From contig NZ_CP194041.2 in assembly GCF_050870875.2 (NCBI RefSeq), positions 2,170,001-2,234,000 of the forward strand: a DNA stretch of 64,000 bases, given 5' to 3'. This document shows, one piece after another, positions 37,066 to 45,814 of the stretch. How positions within the stretch are numbered: position 1 is the stretch's first letter; the number at the start of each line of letters is the position of its first letter. The stretch comes from Agarivorans sp050870875. Its GTDB lineage: Bacteria; Pseudomonadota; Gammaproteobacteria; Enterobacterales; Celerinatantimonadaceae. The notes beneath the pieces were generated by a model, which was not told the DNA's origin, did not search any database, and was given only the letters and a program-made list of their open reading frames with translations. Made by a program: the position numbers and the translations under genes.

Positions 37066-38070
37066 TTAGGCTCCTTTTGATCGGCTAAAAGGCTTGGCCA
37101 TACCAAATATGGTGGGACGTAAATAATGGTCGATGACTGGTGTACAGGCATTCATGATGAGTATGGCAAAGGCGACACCTTCCGGGTAGCTGCCAAAGCA
37201 GCGAATTAACCAAATTAATAAGCCGCAAGTTAAACCAAATAGCCATTGTCCGCGGGGGCTAGTGGGTGAGGTCACCATGTCGGTGGCAATAAAAAATGCG
37301 GCTAACATCGCCCCGCCACTGAATACATGTAATATTGGTGAGGCGAATTGATTTGGGTCGATGAGGTGAGCGATGCTGGCTGGAAGCACCAAGCCACAAA
37401 TTAAGGCAGTTGGTATGTAGGGGCGGATCACTCCCCGCCAAATCAGAAACAAACCGCCAATGGCGATTAAAATTGCACTGGTTTCTCCCATGCTGCCCGC
37501 GTGTTGTCCTGTGATCAGCATGCTCAAATCGTGTATTTGACCGAGATCGGCCAGTGGGGTTGCCGCACTGCTACCGTCGATACCAGTCCATTGTGAGTTA
37601 AATATTAGGCCGGTTTCGCTTAAAGTTGGTGGAGCAATCGCGCGCCAGTCGGTGAGTTCTACTGGAAAACAAATCAATAACATGACTCGACCCAACATCG
37701 CTGGGTTAAAGGGATTGTGCCCCAATCCGCCGTAAACATGCTTGCCTAAGAAAATTGCAAAGCCACAACCTAAGGCGGCGACCCACCAAGGTGTTGCCGG
37801 CGGTAAACTCATTGCCAGTAGCAGTGCGGTTAATAAAGCCGAACCATCGAAACTGTGTTGCCAGTTTTTGTTTTGTAGCAATAAACAGATTAGCTCACAT
37901 AACCAGGCGGTGAGGCAACAGCTTACTATCACACTAAGCGCTGGCAGGCCAAACAGCCATACGCCATAAATAGCGGCGGGACTTAGGGCCAAAATCACTA
38001 AATACATGATGTTGGTCGTTGAGGTACCGGAGTGGGTATGTGGGGCGGCAACCGGATTGTATTGGGCCAT
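37066..38070 (-). CDS. rnfD: Rnf complex subunit D
   Basis: A 334-residue membrane subunit with about nine TM helices and a covalent FMN site, seen here as DGSSAATPLADL. GGLGHNPFNPAMLGR is a strong family motif. It works with RnfG in passing electrons across the membrane while ions are moved. Its ATG overlaps the rnfC stop by one base (TAATG). Confidence 0.95.
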   Translation of the reverse strand: MAQYNPVAAPHTHSGTSTTNIMYLVILALSPAAIYGVWLFGLPALSVIVSCCLTAWLCELICLLLQNKNWQHSFDGSALLTALLLAMSLPPATPWWVAALGCGFAIFLGKHVYGGLGHNPFNPAMLGRVMLLICFPVELTDWRAIAPPTLSETGLIFNSQWTGIDGSSAATPLADLGQIHDLSMLITGQHAGSMGETSAILIAIGGLFLIWRGVIRPYIPTALICGLVLPASIAHLIDPNQFASPILHVFSGGAMLAAFFIATDMVTSPTSPRGQWLFGLTCGLLIWLIRCFGSYPEGVAFAILIMNACTPVIDHYLRPTIFGMAKPFSRSKGA

Positions 38071-39539
38071 TAGCTTTCTCCTTGAGTACGGCGGGCTCTG
38101 GCTGGGCGTTTACGTTTAGATGCCTTGGCTGCTTTTTTCGCTGCGGCTTCTTTAGCCAAGCGTAACTGACGAGCTTCAGTCAACTGGCGAGCTTGATTAG
38201 ATTTTTGTAGCATGCTGCGCTGCGCATTGACGTTAGATTTAGCGTGTTGAAAATATTGCACCAAGGGAATGCTGGAGGGACAAATATAGCTACAGGCACC
38301 GCATAGTAAGCAGGCGTCTAAACCAAATTGTTGAGCGCTTGCAAAATCACCATGATTACTATGAGCCGCCATTTGGAAGGGCATTAAACCCATCGGGCAA
38401 ACTTTGACGCAGTTTCCACAGCGCACGCAATCTTGGCGTTCACGTTGGTTAATTTGAGAATCGCTAAGCGCTAATAGTCCACCAATACTTTTGTCGATAG
38501 GCACGAAGGGAGAGGGCAGTACTTGGCCCATCATCGGCCCTCCGGCGATCATTCGGTTCGCTTCAACTTTTAGGCCTCCACATTCGGCTAATACCTGCGA
38601 CACCAAACTACCAATGGGAACCAGCAAATTGGTTGGGTGTTCAATGGCATCTCCCGACACTGTGAGTACTCGTTCAATTAAAGGACGCTGAAAACGTACC
38701 GCTTGGAAAACCGCCTTAGCGGTCGCTACGTTATGCACCAATATGCCTTTGGCGGTACTCAGTTGTCCGGGGGGAATGGCCAGTCCGGTCACTGCTTTGA
38801 TTAGATGGCGCTCCGATCCCATCGGGTAGAGACTCGGAACCATCTTTATTTCCAGCTTGGGCTGTTCCGCACACGCCGATGCCATGGCCGCGATCGCATC
38901 AGGCTTGTTATCTTCGATGGCAATAATTGCTTTATTGGCCCCAATTGCTTTGAGCATCATGTTGATACCGCCAATAATCTCGGCAGCGTGTTCTTGCATC
39001 AAACGGTCATCACAGGTGAGGTAGGGTTCACACTCGCCGCCATTAATGAGCAGGGTGTGTACCTTGGCTTGTCGGGCGAGCCTGAGCTTGATGCCGCTGG
39101 GGAAACCTGCGCCACCTAGACCGACGACGCCAGCATCTAATACGCGCTGGACAATTTGTTCCGGCTCTAGCTTTGTATAGTCAGAGGGAGGGTGAGCGTC
39201 TCCCCAACAATTGTCGCCATTATTAACTATCACCAAGGTTTGACATTTGATCCCCGCTGGATGGCTACTTAAATAGGGCTTAATTTCAAGTACTTGACCG
39301 TTCACTGGTGAATGCAGCGGTACGGTCATGTCGTTACTGCCTTTGGCGATTAATTGTCCTTTGAAAACCATGTCTCCAGCGGCAACTAAGCACTGTAACA
39401 TTGAGCCATTCCGCTGCTGCATGCCAAGGTAAACCCGATCAGGGCGAAAGCCTTTGGCAATGCTTTGCTGTTCAGTGAGTTCTTTAAAACCTTTGGGATG
39501 GACGCCGCCACTAAATGGTCTGGGTTTGAATGCAAACAT
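38070..39539 (-). CDS. rnfC: Rnf complex subunit C
   Basis: A 489-residue peripheral subunit that takes electrons from NADH (or returns them). It contains an N-terminal barrel-sandwich domain, the nucleotide/FMN loop GLGGAGFPSGIKL, and two 4Fe-4S motifs, CVRCGNCVKVCP and CLLCGACSYICP. A short Lys/Arg/Ala tail follows, unlike the long Ala-rich tail of E. coli RsxC, fitting nif-type RnfC. Confidence 0.95.
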   Translation of the reverse strand: MFAFKPRPFSGGVHPKGFKELTEQQSIAKGFRPDRVYLGMQQRNGSMLQCLVAAGDMVFKGQLIAKGSNDMTVPLHSPVNGQVLEIKPYLSSHPAGIKCQTLVIVNNGDNCWGDAHPPSDYTKLEPEQIVQRVLDAGVVGLGGAGFPSGIKLRLARQAKVHTLLINGGECEPYLTCDDRLMQEHAAEIIGGINMMLKAIGANKAIIAIEDNKPDAIAAMASACAEQPKLEIKMVPSLYPMGSERHLIKAVTGLAIPPGQLSTAKGILVHNVATAKAVFQAVRFQRPLIERVLTVSGDAIEHPTNLLVPIGSLVSQVLAECGGLKVEANRMIAGGPMMGQVLPSPFVPIDKSIGGLLALSDSQINQRERQDCVRCGNCVKVCPMGLMPFQMAAHSNHGDFASAQQFGLDACLLCGACSYICPSSIPLVQYFQHAKSNVNAQRSMLQKSNQARQLTEARQLRLAKEAAAKKAAKASKRKRPARARRTQGES

Positions 39540-39548
39540 ACTGTCTCC

Positions 39549-40073
39549 TTAGGCAACTTGGGGTTTTGGCCATTGCCAGGTATTGAGTTTGACGGCGGGA
39601 GCTTGCATTGTTAAACAACCTTGACTACAAGCCTTTTCGCAGAGTCGGCAACCAGTACAAACATCGCTAATCACTGTATGCATTTGTTTACTGGCTCCAA
39701 CGATGGCATCGAAGGGGCAGGCTTTAAAGCAACGAGTACAACCGCTGCAGTTGCTTTCATCGATATAAGCGACTAAAGGCCCACTGCCTTGCTCGGCGCT
39801 TAGTTCCACACCAAGCAATGCCGCAATGCTGCTGGCTAAGCCCGCGCCCCCAGGAGGGCAGCTCTGAGCCGACAAACGCCCAGCGACCATGGCTTCCGCG
39901 GCTTGTCGACAACCAGGCTCACCACACTGACCACATTGTCCTCCGGGCAGCATTGCTTCCAATTCATCGACTCTTGGATCCCCCTCAACTTTTAAGGCTT
40001 TTGATGCCCAACCTAGCAGTCCGCCTAAACAGCCACCCACTAGCATTAGCAAAAAAATGGATAAGTAGATCAT
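39549..40073 (-). CDS. rnfB: Rnf complex subunit B
   Basis: A 174-residue ferredoxin-like subunit with an N-terminal TM anchor (MIYLSIFLLMLVGG). A CxxC-x4-C cluster motif follows (CGQCGEPGC, closing at CPPGG), then two 4Fe-4S motifs, CSGCTRCFKACP and CTGCRLCEKACS. It exchanges electrons with ferredoxin or flavodoxin. I start at 40073, where AGGAG lies seven bases upstream, not at the in-frame ATG at 40112. Confidence 0.94.
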   Translation of the reverse strand: MIYLSIFLLMLVGGCLGGLLGWASKALKVEGDPRVDELEAMLPGGQCGQCGEPGCRQAAEAMVAGRLSAQSCPPGGAGLASSIAALLGVELSAEQGSGPLVAYIDESNCSGCTRCFKACPFDAIVGASKQMHTVISDVCTGCRLCEKACSQGCLTMQAPAVKLNTWQWPKPQVA

Positions 40074-40086
40074 TGCTCGTCTCCTG

Positions 40087-40665
40087 TTATTTGACCATGC
40101 CGCTAAAACCAAGAAAGGCCATCGATAATAGTCCTGCGGTTATAAACGCGATCGGTAGGCCTGCAAATGCTGCGGGTACTTTGGCCAGCTTGATCCGCTG
40201 GCGTAATCCGGCAAACAGCACGATCACCAGACTAAATCCCAATGCCGAGCCAAAGGCATAACATAGGGTTGCTAAAAAATTCATGTTGTTTTGTACAACT
40301 AACAAAGCCACTCCCAATACCGCGCAGTTGGTGGTAATTAAAGGCAGAAAAATACCAAGCGCTTGGTATAAGTCGGGACTATTTTTTTGGATGAGTAGCT
40401 CGGTCAGTTGCACCACTGCTGCAATCACAATAATCAAGACCAGAATACGCATCACTTGCAAGCCTAGTGGTGCCAATAATAAGACTTCGATTAACCAGGC
40501 GGCGACGGCGGCTAAACACAGTACAAAGGTGGTTGCTAGCCCCATGCCTAAGGCGCTGTCGATGCGATTGGATACGCCCATGAATGGACATAAGCCAAGA
40601 AATTTACCCAGCACCACATTATTCACGACCGCGGTGCTAATAAAGATTAAGAGATATTCAGCCAT
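40087..40665 (-). CDS. rnfA: Rnf complex subunit A
   Basis: A 192-residue, six-TM core subunit. NNVVLGKFLGLCPFMGV and FLPLITTNCAVLG match RnfE at the equivalent sites, as expected for the RnfA/E pseudo-symmetric pair. The start at 40665 (MAEYLLIFIST) gives the usual length; upstream in-frame ATG at 40734 is inside the promoter region. First gene of the operon rnfABCDGEH, in the standard order. Confidence 0.95.
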   Translation of the reverse strand: MAEYLLIFISTAVVNNVVLGKFLGLCPFMGVSNRIDSALGMGLATTFVLCLAAVAAWLIEVLLLAPLGLQVMRILVLIIVIAAVVQLTELLIQKNSPDLYQALGIFLPLITTNCAVLGVALLVVQNNMNFLATLCYAFGSALGFSLVIVLFAGLRQRIKLAKVPAAFAGLPIAFITAGLLSMAFLGFSGMVK

Positions 40666-40699
40666 TTGTTTGTTCCAAGGATCACCATGCTTAGTTAAT

Positions 40700-40715
40700 T
40701 GCAGGTGTTGTACCA
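40700..40715 (-). promoter_or_regulatory. Sigma-54 promoter of the rnf operon
   Basis: On the minus strand: TGGTACAACACCTGCA, with GG and GC ten bases apart, one mismatch in each consensus half. It lies 35 bp before the rnfA start. Confidence 0.7.
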
Positions 40716-40846
40716 ATATGGGGAGTTGAACCAAATTAGGGAGAAAAGCCTTGTGACAGAGCGGATTAGTTCGCTAGGTGGACTGATTATGGCGCTTGAA
40801 TTTTGGTGTTAAAGCTAACAATTTTTACTGATAAATATCTTATTTT

Positions 40847-40862
40847 TGTTGTAAATCAAACA
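40847..40862. promoter_or_regulatory. NifA site between rnfA and nifL
   Basis: TGTTGTAAATCAAACA is an exact TGT-N10-ACA. It is 40-60 bp from the nifL promoter and about 130-160 bp from the rnfA promoter, so it could serve both divergent operons. Confidence 0.65.
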
Positions 40863-40904
40863 ATGAATGGTTAATGGAGGCTGAATTTAGGGGCTTTGGC
40901 ACAT

Positions 40905-40920
40905 GGGAATACCCTTTGCA
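40905..40920 (+). promoter_or_regulatory. Sigma-54 promoter of nifLA
   Basis: GGGAATACCCTTTGCA has GG and GC ten bases apart with an exact TTGCA at -12, 45 bp before the nifL start. A TGGCAC lies just upstream (40897-40902) but at the wrong spacing. Confidence 0.65.
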
Positions 40921-40964
40921 TTGAACAAGGTTAGTCACAACAAGCAGCAATGCAAAAGGTAACA

Positions 40965-42518
40965 ATGACGATGAGCGAACTTCAATCTAAGTTAGAGCAG
41001 GCCTTGGCCGTTGTGGGGGATGGCACAATGAGCGATGTGTCTGAGCAGTATTTGCAAGTGGTAGAGCAAGCCCCCATGGCCATATCGATTAGCGACCTAA
41101 GTGCTAACATTCTCTACGTAAACCGATATTTTACTGAAATTACCGGATATTCAGTGGAAGAGTTGGAGGGGAAAAAACATTCGGTTTTGAGTTATAAAAC
41201 CACTCCCATCGAAGTCTACCAACAATTATGGGGGTGTATTTCAGCTGGAAAAAATTGGCAAGGGACCTTGATTAATCGTAAGAAGAATGGTCAGCGTTAC
41301 TTAGCCGAAGTTTCAATCAAAGGGCTGTATAACCGAGCTGGGGAAATTACTCATTACGTTGGAATGCATCGTGATATTAGCCAACGGCATGATAATCAAA
41401 CCAAGGTTGCCAATCAAAAAGCGATGGTGGAAGCGGTGTTAAACACGGCACCAGTTGCGATTGCCTTAATTGATGAACATCAATCCGTATTACTCGACAA
41501 TCTTTCTTATAAAACTCTGGCCTCTGATTTTGGCCGAGAGCCGGTTGATATTGTGTTGCAACAATTAAAACAATCGGCGGGGGATGATGATGAAGGATTA
41601 TTACACCTCGCCGAAGGGCAGCAATTTAATGTTGAGGTCGGTAGTGGAGGGCACAAACGTTGGTTTTCTTGTTGCTTATCCAGTGTGGAACTTAATGATG
41701 GCAATGTTGATGATTATTTTACGCCAACGGTGAGTCGCTTCTTAGTGCTCACACTGAGCGAATTTACTCGGGAGCGACGTCGCCAGGAACGTCAGCGGCT
41801 GATTGAATTACAACGCTCAACTGAAGAATCGGAAGCTTTGCACGTGATGCAAGAGGTATTACATGCTGCGATTCACCAGATCCAGGGGCCGATTAATATG
41901 ATTGATTCGGCCTTAAATATGTTCTGTGGCGGTGCGACCCAATGCGCTCGGATTGATGCCATGCAAGCCGGTTTAAAGGCTGGGCATGCAGCGGTTGATC
42001 AATTACAGAATGCTTTACCTGAGCGCCCTCATGAGCCGATGCAGTCGGTCAATATCAACCAGTTAGTTCATGAAGTCACCGAAATGAGTAATCAGCGGCT
42101 GCTGGCTCGTAGTATCAGCATGCAACTTAGTTTAAACGGTACGCTACCCGCGTTTACCGGTCAGCCTTCGCGGATCCGAGTGGCCTTAAAGCAATTATTA
42201 GATAATGCCATCGATGCCATCGATTACGCCAAAATGCCACGTAGAGAAATTATCTGTTGCACCCAGCGAGTAGATGACGATATTGAAATCACCTTCGAAG
42301 ATAGTGGCCCAGGGCTTAAAAAGGAATTACAGCTGAAGATATTTGAACCATTTTATAGCACCAAGCCCTTGTCTAGTAACAGTTGCCGTGGCGTGGGTTT
42401 AAGCATCGTTCAACAGGTGGTGAGTGAACACAATGGTACGGTGCAATATCAATCAACGTCGTTGGGTGGATGTAAAGCCAAGTTAGTGCTTCCTCTACGA
42501 GTTACAAAAAGGGCTTAA
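40965..42518 (+). CDS. nifL: Nitrogen-fixation sensor NifL
   Basis: A ~517-residue flavoprotein that inhibits NifA in oxygen or fixed nitrogen. PAS1 (~20-145; ILYVNRYFTEITGYSVEELEG ... YVGMHRDIS) is the FAD redox sensor, and a second PAS-like domain follows (EAVLNTAPVAIALIDEHQ). A His-kinase-like H-domain (AAIHQIQGPINMIDSALN) and a GHKL ATP-binding domain (LLDNAIDAID, FEDSGPGL, GVGLSIV) complete it. As in Azotobacter it probably works by protein contact, not phosphotransfer. I choose 40965 because AAAGGT lies four bases upstream; ATGs at 40950 and 40971 are alternatives. It ends two bases before nifA. Confidence 0.93.
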   Translation: MTMSELQSKLEQALAVVGDGTMSDVSEQYLQVVEQAPMAISISDLSANILYVNRYFTEITGYSVEELEGKKHSVLSYKTTPIEVYQQLWGCISAGKNWQGTLINRKKNGQRYLAEVSIKGLYNRAGEITHYVGMHRDISQRHDNQTKVANQKAMVEAVLNTAPVAIALIDEHQSVLLDNLSYKTLASDFGREPVDIVLQQLKQSAGDDDEGLLHLAEGQQFNVEVGSGGHKRWFSCCLSSVELNDGNVDDYFTPTVSRFLVLTLSEFTRERRRQERQRLIELQRSTEESEALHVMQEVLHAAIHQIQGPINMIDSALNMFCGGATQCARIDAMQAGLKAGHAAVDQLQNALPERPHEPMQSVNINQLVHEVTEMSNQRLLARSISMQLSLNGTLPAFTGQPSRIRVALKQLLDNAIDAIDYAKMPRREIICCTQRVDDDIEITFEDSGPGLKKELQLKIFEPFYSTKPLSSNSCRGVGLSIVQQVVSEHNGTVQYQSTSLGGCKAKLVLPLRVTKRA

Positions 42519-42520
42519 TC

Positions 42521-44074
42521 ATGGAATATTCAACCGCGAGAGAATCAAAAATAGCCGAACAACACTTGTTGGCGCTCTACGAGGTGAGTAGCGTACTTAC
42601 CGACAGTTTAGACTACAAACAAAGTGTCACTAAGGTGCTACAGGTGCTGCACGAAAAGGCCATGCTTCAGCATGCGATGTTGGCGCTTATTGCCGAAAAT
42701 GACCAAATGTTGACCATCGATACGGTACACACACCGAGTCATATTAGTGACAGCATTACTAAAAATGTGCGCTATCGTCCCGGTGAAGGCATTGTCGGAA
42801 CGGTGTTAACCCAAAAACAGCCGATCGTGCTGAGTCGTGTTTCCAATGATCTACGTTTTGCCGACAAGTTAGACTTATACGCCCTAGATCTGCCTTTTAT
42901 AGCGGTGCCAATAAAGAAATCAAGTGAAGTGCTCGGGGTACTTGCTGCTCAGCCGCAACTGGATGATCCTCAAAAATTGGCATCCTTTACCCGTTTTTTA
43001 GAAATGACCGCTAACCTTATTGCTAAAAGTGTATTGTTGGCAAAAGACGTGGCAGTGCAAACGACTCAGTTAGAAGCAGAGCGCGATCGACTGCGACGGA
43101 AAGTGAGAAGTAATTACAGCTTAGACAACATCGTTGGTCATAGTCAGGTGATGCGTAAGGTCTTTGAACAAATTCGTTTAGTGTCAAAATGGGATAGCAC
43201 AGTATTAATTCGTGGAGAGTCGGGTACCGGTAAAGAGTTGATTGCCAACGCGATCCATTATAATTCCCCGCGAGCTACTGGGCCTTTCATTAAGCTCAAT
43301 TGCGCAGCCTTACCAGATAACTTATTAGAATCGGAGTTATTTGGTCATGAAAAAGGAGCTTTCACTGGGGCAGTGAAGCAGCGTAAAGGTCGTTTTGAAA
43401 TGGCCGACGGTGGTACTTTGTTCTTGGATGAAATCGGTGAAATATCAGCGGCCTTTCAGGCGAAGCTATTAAGAGTCTTACAAGAAGGTGAATTTGAGCG
43501 TATTGGTAGTACTCAAACTCTGCATGTTGATGTACGGATCTTAGCTGCAACCAATCGCAATCTAGAAGAAGAAGTAAAACAAGAACGCTTTAGGGAAGAT
43601 TTGTATTATCGACTGAATGTGATGCCGATGTTCCCACCACCACTACGAGATCGGATTGAAGATTTACCTGAACTCGCTGATTTTTTAATCGAAAAATTGA
43701 GTAAGCAGCAGCGTCGAAAGTTGTCATTAACCGATAGTGCCATCCGAATGATGATGGCTTACGATTGGCCGGGTAATGTGCGCCAACTAGAAAATTTATT
43801 GGAGCGCGCCTCGGTGATGAGTGAAAGCGGTATGATTGATCAGGATCTCATCGTGATTGATGGTCTTGAAGGCCAAAGTTTTACTCGCCGACCGAGTATC
43901 GGTGCAGACAAAGCGCTGTTAGACGATTCAGAGATGGACGAACGGGAACGAGTGATAGCGGCCTTGGAGCAAGCGGGTTGGGTACAAGCGAAGGCGGCTC
44001 GCTTACTAAACATGACTCCTCGGCAAATTGCTTACCGGATCCAAGTGATGAATATTAATATGCGTCAGCTTTGA
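42521..44074 (+). CDS. nifA: Nitrogen-fixation activator NifA
   Basis: A 517-residue sigma-54 activator: GAF domain (~20-165), AAA+ domain (~205-440) with Walker A GESGTGKE, sigma-54 loop GAFTGA and Walker B GTLFLDEIGE, and a C-terminal Fis-type HTH (AKAARLLNMTPRQIAYRI). The Cys motif between AAA+ and HTH found in rhizobial, oxygen-sensitive NifA is absent, consistent with control by NifL. It should bind the TGT-N10-ACA sites seen in this cluster. Confidence 0.96.
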   Translation: MEYSTARESKIAEQHLLALYEVSSVLTDSLDYKQSVTKVLQVLHEKAMLQHAMLALIAENDQMLTIDTVHTPSHISDSITKNVRYRPGEGIVGTVLTQKQPIVLSRVSNDLRFADKLDLYALDLPFIAVPIKKSSEVLGVLAAQPQLDDPQKLASFTRFLEMTANLIAKSVLLAKDVAVQTTQLEAERDRLRRKVRSNYSLDNIVGHSQVMRKVFEQIRLVSKWDSTVLIRGESGTGKELIANAIHYNSPRATGPFIKLNCAALPDNLLESELFGHEKGAFTGAVKQRKGRFEMADGGTLFLDEIGEISAAFQAKLLRVLQEGEFERIGSTQTLHVDVRILAATNRNLEEEVKQERFREDLYYRLNVMPMFPPPLRDRIEDLPELADFLIEKLSKQQRRKLSLTDSAIRMMMAYDWPGNVRQLENLLERASVMSESGMIDQDLIVIDGLEGQSFTRRPSIGADKALLDDSEMDERERVIAALEQAGWVQAKAARLLNMTPRQIAYRIQVMNINMRQL

Positions 44075-44083
44075 CAAAAATGT

Positions 44084-44112
44084 ACTGTCGCATTTGTGAC
44101 AAATGCGACAGT
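44084..44112 (+). promoter_or_regulatory. Palindrome holding two overlapping NifA sites
   Basis: ACTGTCGCATTTG and its perfect complement flank three bases. Within it TGTCGCATTTGTGACA (44086-44101) and TGTGACAAATGCGACA (44095-44110) are both exact TGT-N10-ACA. They lie 60-85 bp upstream of the nifB promoter. Because a T-rich stretch follows, the same hairpin could also end the nifLA transcript. Confidence 0.75.
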
Positions 44113-44171
44113 TGTTAGTTTTTTACCTGAATGATTTTGCTTAACCTGTTGTTTTTAATGATTATATTTTC

Positions 44172-44187
44172 TGGAATGCGCTTTGCA
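44172..44187 (+). promoter_or_regulatory. Sigma-54 promoter of nifB operon
   Basis: TGGAATGCGCTTTGCA: TGG at -24 and TTGCA at -12 with exact spacing, 34 bp before the nifB ATG. Confidence 0.85.
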
Positions 44188-44221
44188 GACTCTAAGTTAA
44201 GTCAATTTAGGGAAGCTCTTT

Positions 44222-45538
44222 ATGAAAATCCAGCAACTTAATCATGGCGCGACGGCCAGTTCTTCCCAATCAAAAGCCGATATTCAAACGGCTTTGGTTG
44301 CCACCCATCCGTGTTTTTCAAAAGAGGGACATCAATACGCGAGGATGCACCTTCCGGTTGCGCCCGCTTGTAATATTCAATGCAACTATTGCAACAGAAA
44401 ATTTGATTGTAGCAATGAAACGCGTCCCGGAGTGGTGTCTAAACTACTCTCGCCAGCGATGGCGGCGAAGCGCTTTGCGAAGGTAAAGCAACACGTCCCA
44501 GAAACCAGAGTTGTAGGTATTGCAGGGCCGGGAGATCCATTGGCAAATCCCAAGGCGACCATTGCGAGTTTAAAAGCAATTGCCGCGGTCGATCCCGATG
44601 TGCACTTATGTATTTCGACCAATGGTCTCGCCTTGATTGACCATTTGGACAAGTTACTTGCTGTCGGGGTGAAACACCTCACTATCACCATTAACTGTAT
44701 CGATGCCGCAATTGGAGAAAAGATTTACCCTTGGGTCTATTTCAAGCAGCAGCGTTTGCGTGGGCGGGCAGGCGCGCAGGCCTTAATCGACCAGCAGCTA
44801 CTGGGTTTAGAAGCCGCCATAAATGCCGGTATGTTAGTGAAGGTGAATACGGTATTGATCCCCGGCATCAATGACCAGCACATCGAGGCATTGGCCATGG
44901 AGCTGGGGCGTTATGGCGCGTTTATTCACAATATTATGCCGCTGATTTCGGATCCTGCTCATGGCACTTATTTTGGATTAAAGGGCCAAGCCGAACCCAA
45001 CAAAGAACAGTTAAATCAGGCGCGTACTTTGGCCGGGCAAAGTATGCAGCAAATGACTCATTGTCAGCAGTGTCGTGCTGATGCAGTGGGTAAGCTGGGG
45101 CAAGATCTCGATCTCGAAGCTCTTGGCTCGAAAGTGGCGCAACCTGTGCAACAAATTCGGGTGGCGGTGGCGAGTCAAAGTCAGCAACTGGTCGATCAAC
45201 ACTTTGGCCATGCCAATCAGTTTCAACATTATGTAATTACGCCAGACGGTATCACTCAGCAAGCGGCGTTTAGTTGGCAACAATATTGCGAAGGCAGTAG
45301 CAGCTGCGATGAAGCGCTAGAAGACAACCGCCGAGAGCTGAGTCTATTAAGTGAGTTTGATGTGTTGCTCTGTAGCCGGATCGGTTTAAGCCCTCGTCAG
45401 GAACTAGAAGAATTAGGCATCACGGTAAATACGCAATTTGCCCTTCGTGATATCCAGCCAAGTTTGCAGCAGTTGCAGGCGGACTTGCTTGCAAGTTTGG
45501 CTGGGTCTTCGGCTTGCAATTCGAAGGAGTGTGGCTAA
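44222..45538 (+). CDS. nifB: FeMo-cofactor synthesis protein NifB
   Basis: A 438-residue radical SAM enzyme that builds the 8Fe-9S-C NifB-co core. The SAM cluster motif is CNIQCNYCNRKFDC, followed by GIAGPGDPLANP and later cysteines HCQQCRADAVG for the accessory clusters. The C-terminal ~120 residues (VAVASQSQQLVDQHFGHANQ) form a NifX-like cofactor-binding domain fused as in most proteobacterial NifB. First gene of nifB-fdx-nifQ, under a clear sigma-54 promoter. Confidence 0.97.
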   Translation: MKIQQLNHGATASSSQSKADIQTALVATHPCFSKEGHQYARMHLPVAPACNIQCNYCNRKFDCSNETRPGVVSKLLSPAMAAKRFAKVKQHVPETRVVGIAGPGDPLANPKATIASLKAIAAVDPDVHLCISTNGLALIDHLDKLLAVGVKHLTITINCIDAAIGEKIYPWVYFKQQRLRGRAGAQALIDQQLLGLEAAINAGMLVKVNTVLIPGINDQHIEALAMELGRYGAFIHNIMPLISDPAHGTYFGLKGQAEPNKEQLNQARTLAGQSMQQMTHCQQCRADAVGKLGQDLDLEALGSKVAQPVQQIRVAVASQSQQLVDQHFGHANQFQHYVITPDGITQQAAFSWQQYCEGSSSCDEALEDNRRELSLLSEFDVLLCSRIGLSPRQELEELGITVNTQFALRDIQPSLQQLQADLLASLAGSSACNSKECG

Positions 45539-45804
45539 TGGCTTTAACCATCACTCAAGCCTGTATTGGCTGTTTCGCCTGTAAAGAGGTTTGCCCCAAC
45601 AACGCCGTGAAGGCTAGTGAACAGGGTTTTAGTATTGTGGCGCATCGCTGTAACGAATGCGCGAACAATGTTCATGGACCGCAGTGCGCACAAATTTGTC
45701 CGGTGGAAACGGCGATCACCGATAGCGAAGGGGTGGCGCTGAACCCTCCCGGTTCGCTGTGTGGTTTGCCACCGCAGAGTCGTATTATTACCATTGCGAA
45801 GTAG
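45538..45804 (+). CDS. fdxN: nif-associated 4Fe-4S ferredoxin
   Basis: An 88-residue ferredoxin with two cluster motifs: CIGCFACKEVCP and C-x2-C-x8-C-x3-CP (CNECANNVHGPQCAQICP). The spaced second motif is typical of NifB-linked ferredoxins (FdxN type), which deliver electrons for cofactor synthesis. The ATG overlaps the nifB stop by one base (TAATG), and GAAGGAG lies within the nifB end, so the start at 45538 is well supported. Confidence 0.92.
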   Translation: MALTITQACIGCFACKEVCPNNAVKASEQGFSIVAHRCNECANNVHGPQCAQICPVETAITDSEGVALNPPGSLCGLPPQSRIITIAK

Positions 45805-45814
45805 GAGTGTTGAT

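Noticed and set aside
40897..40920. Perfect TGGCAC as the -24 element of nifL
   Set aside because: Distance to TTGCA is 13 rather than 5 bases; the GGGAAT eight bases later has correct spacing.
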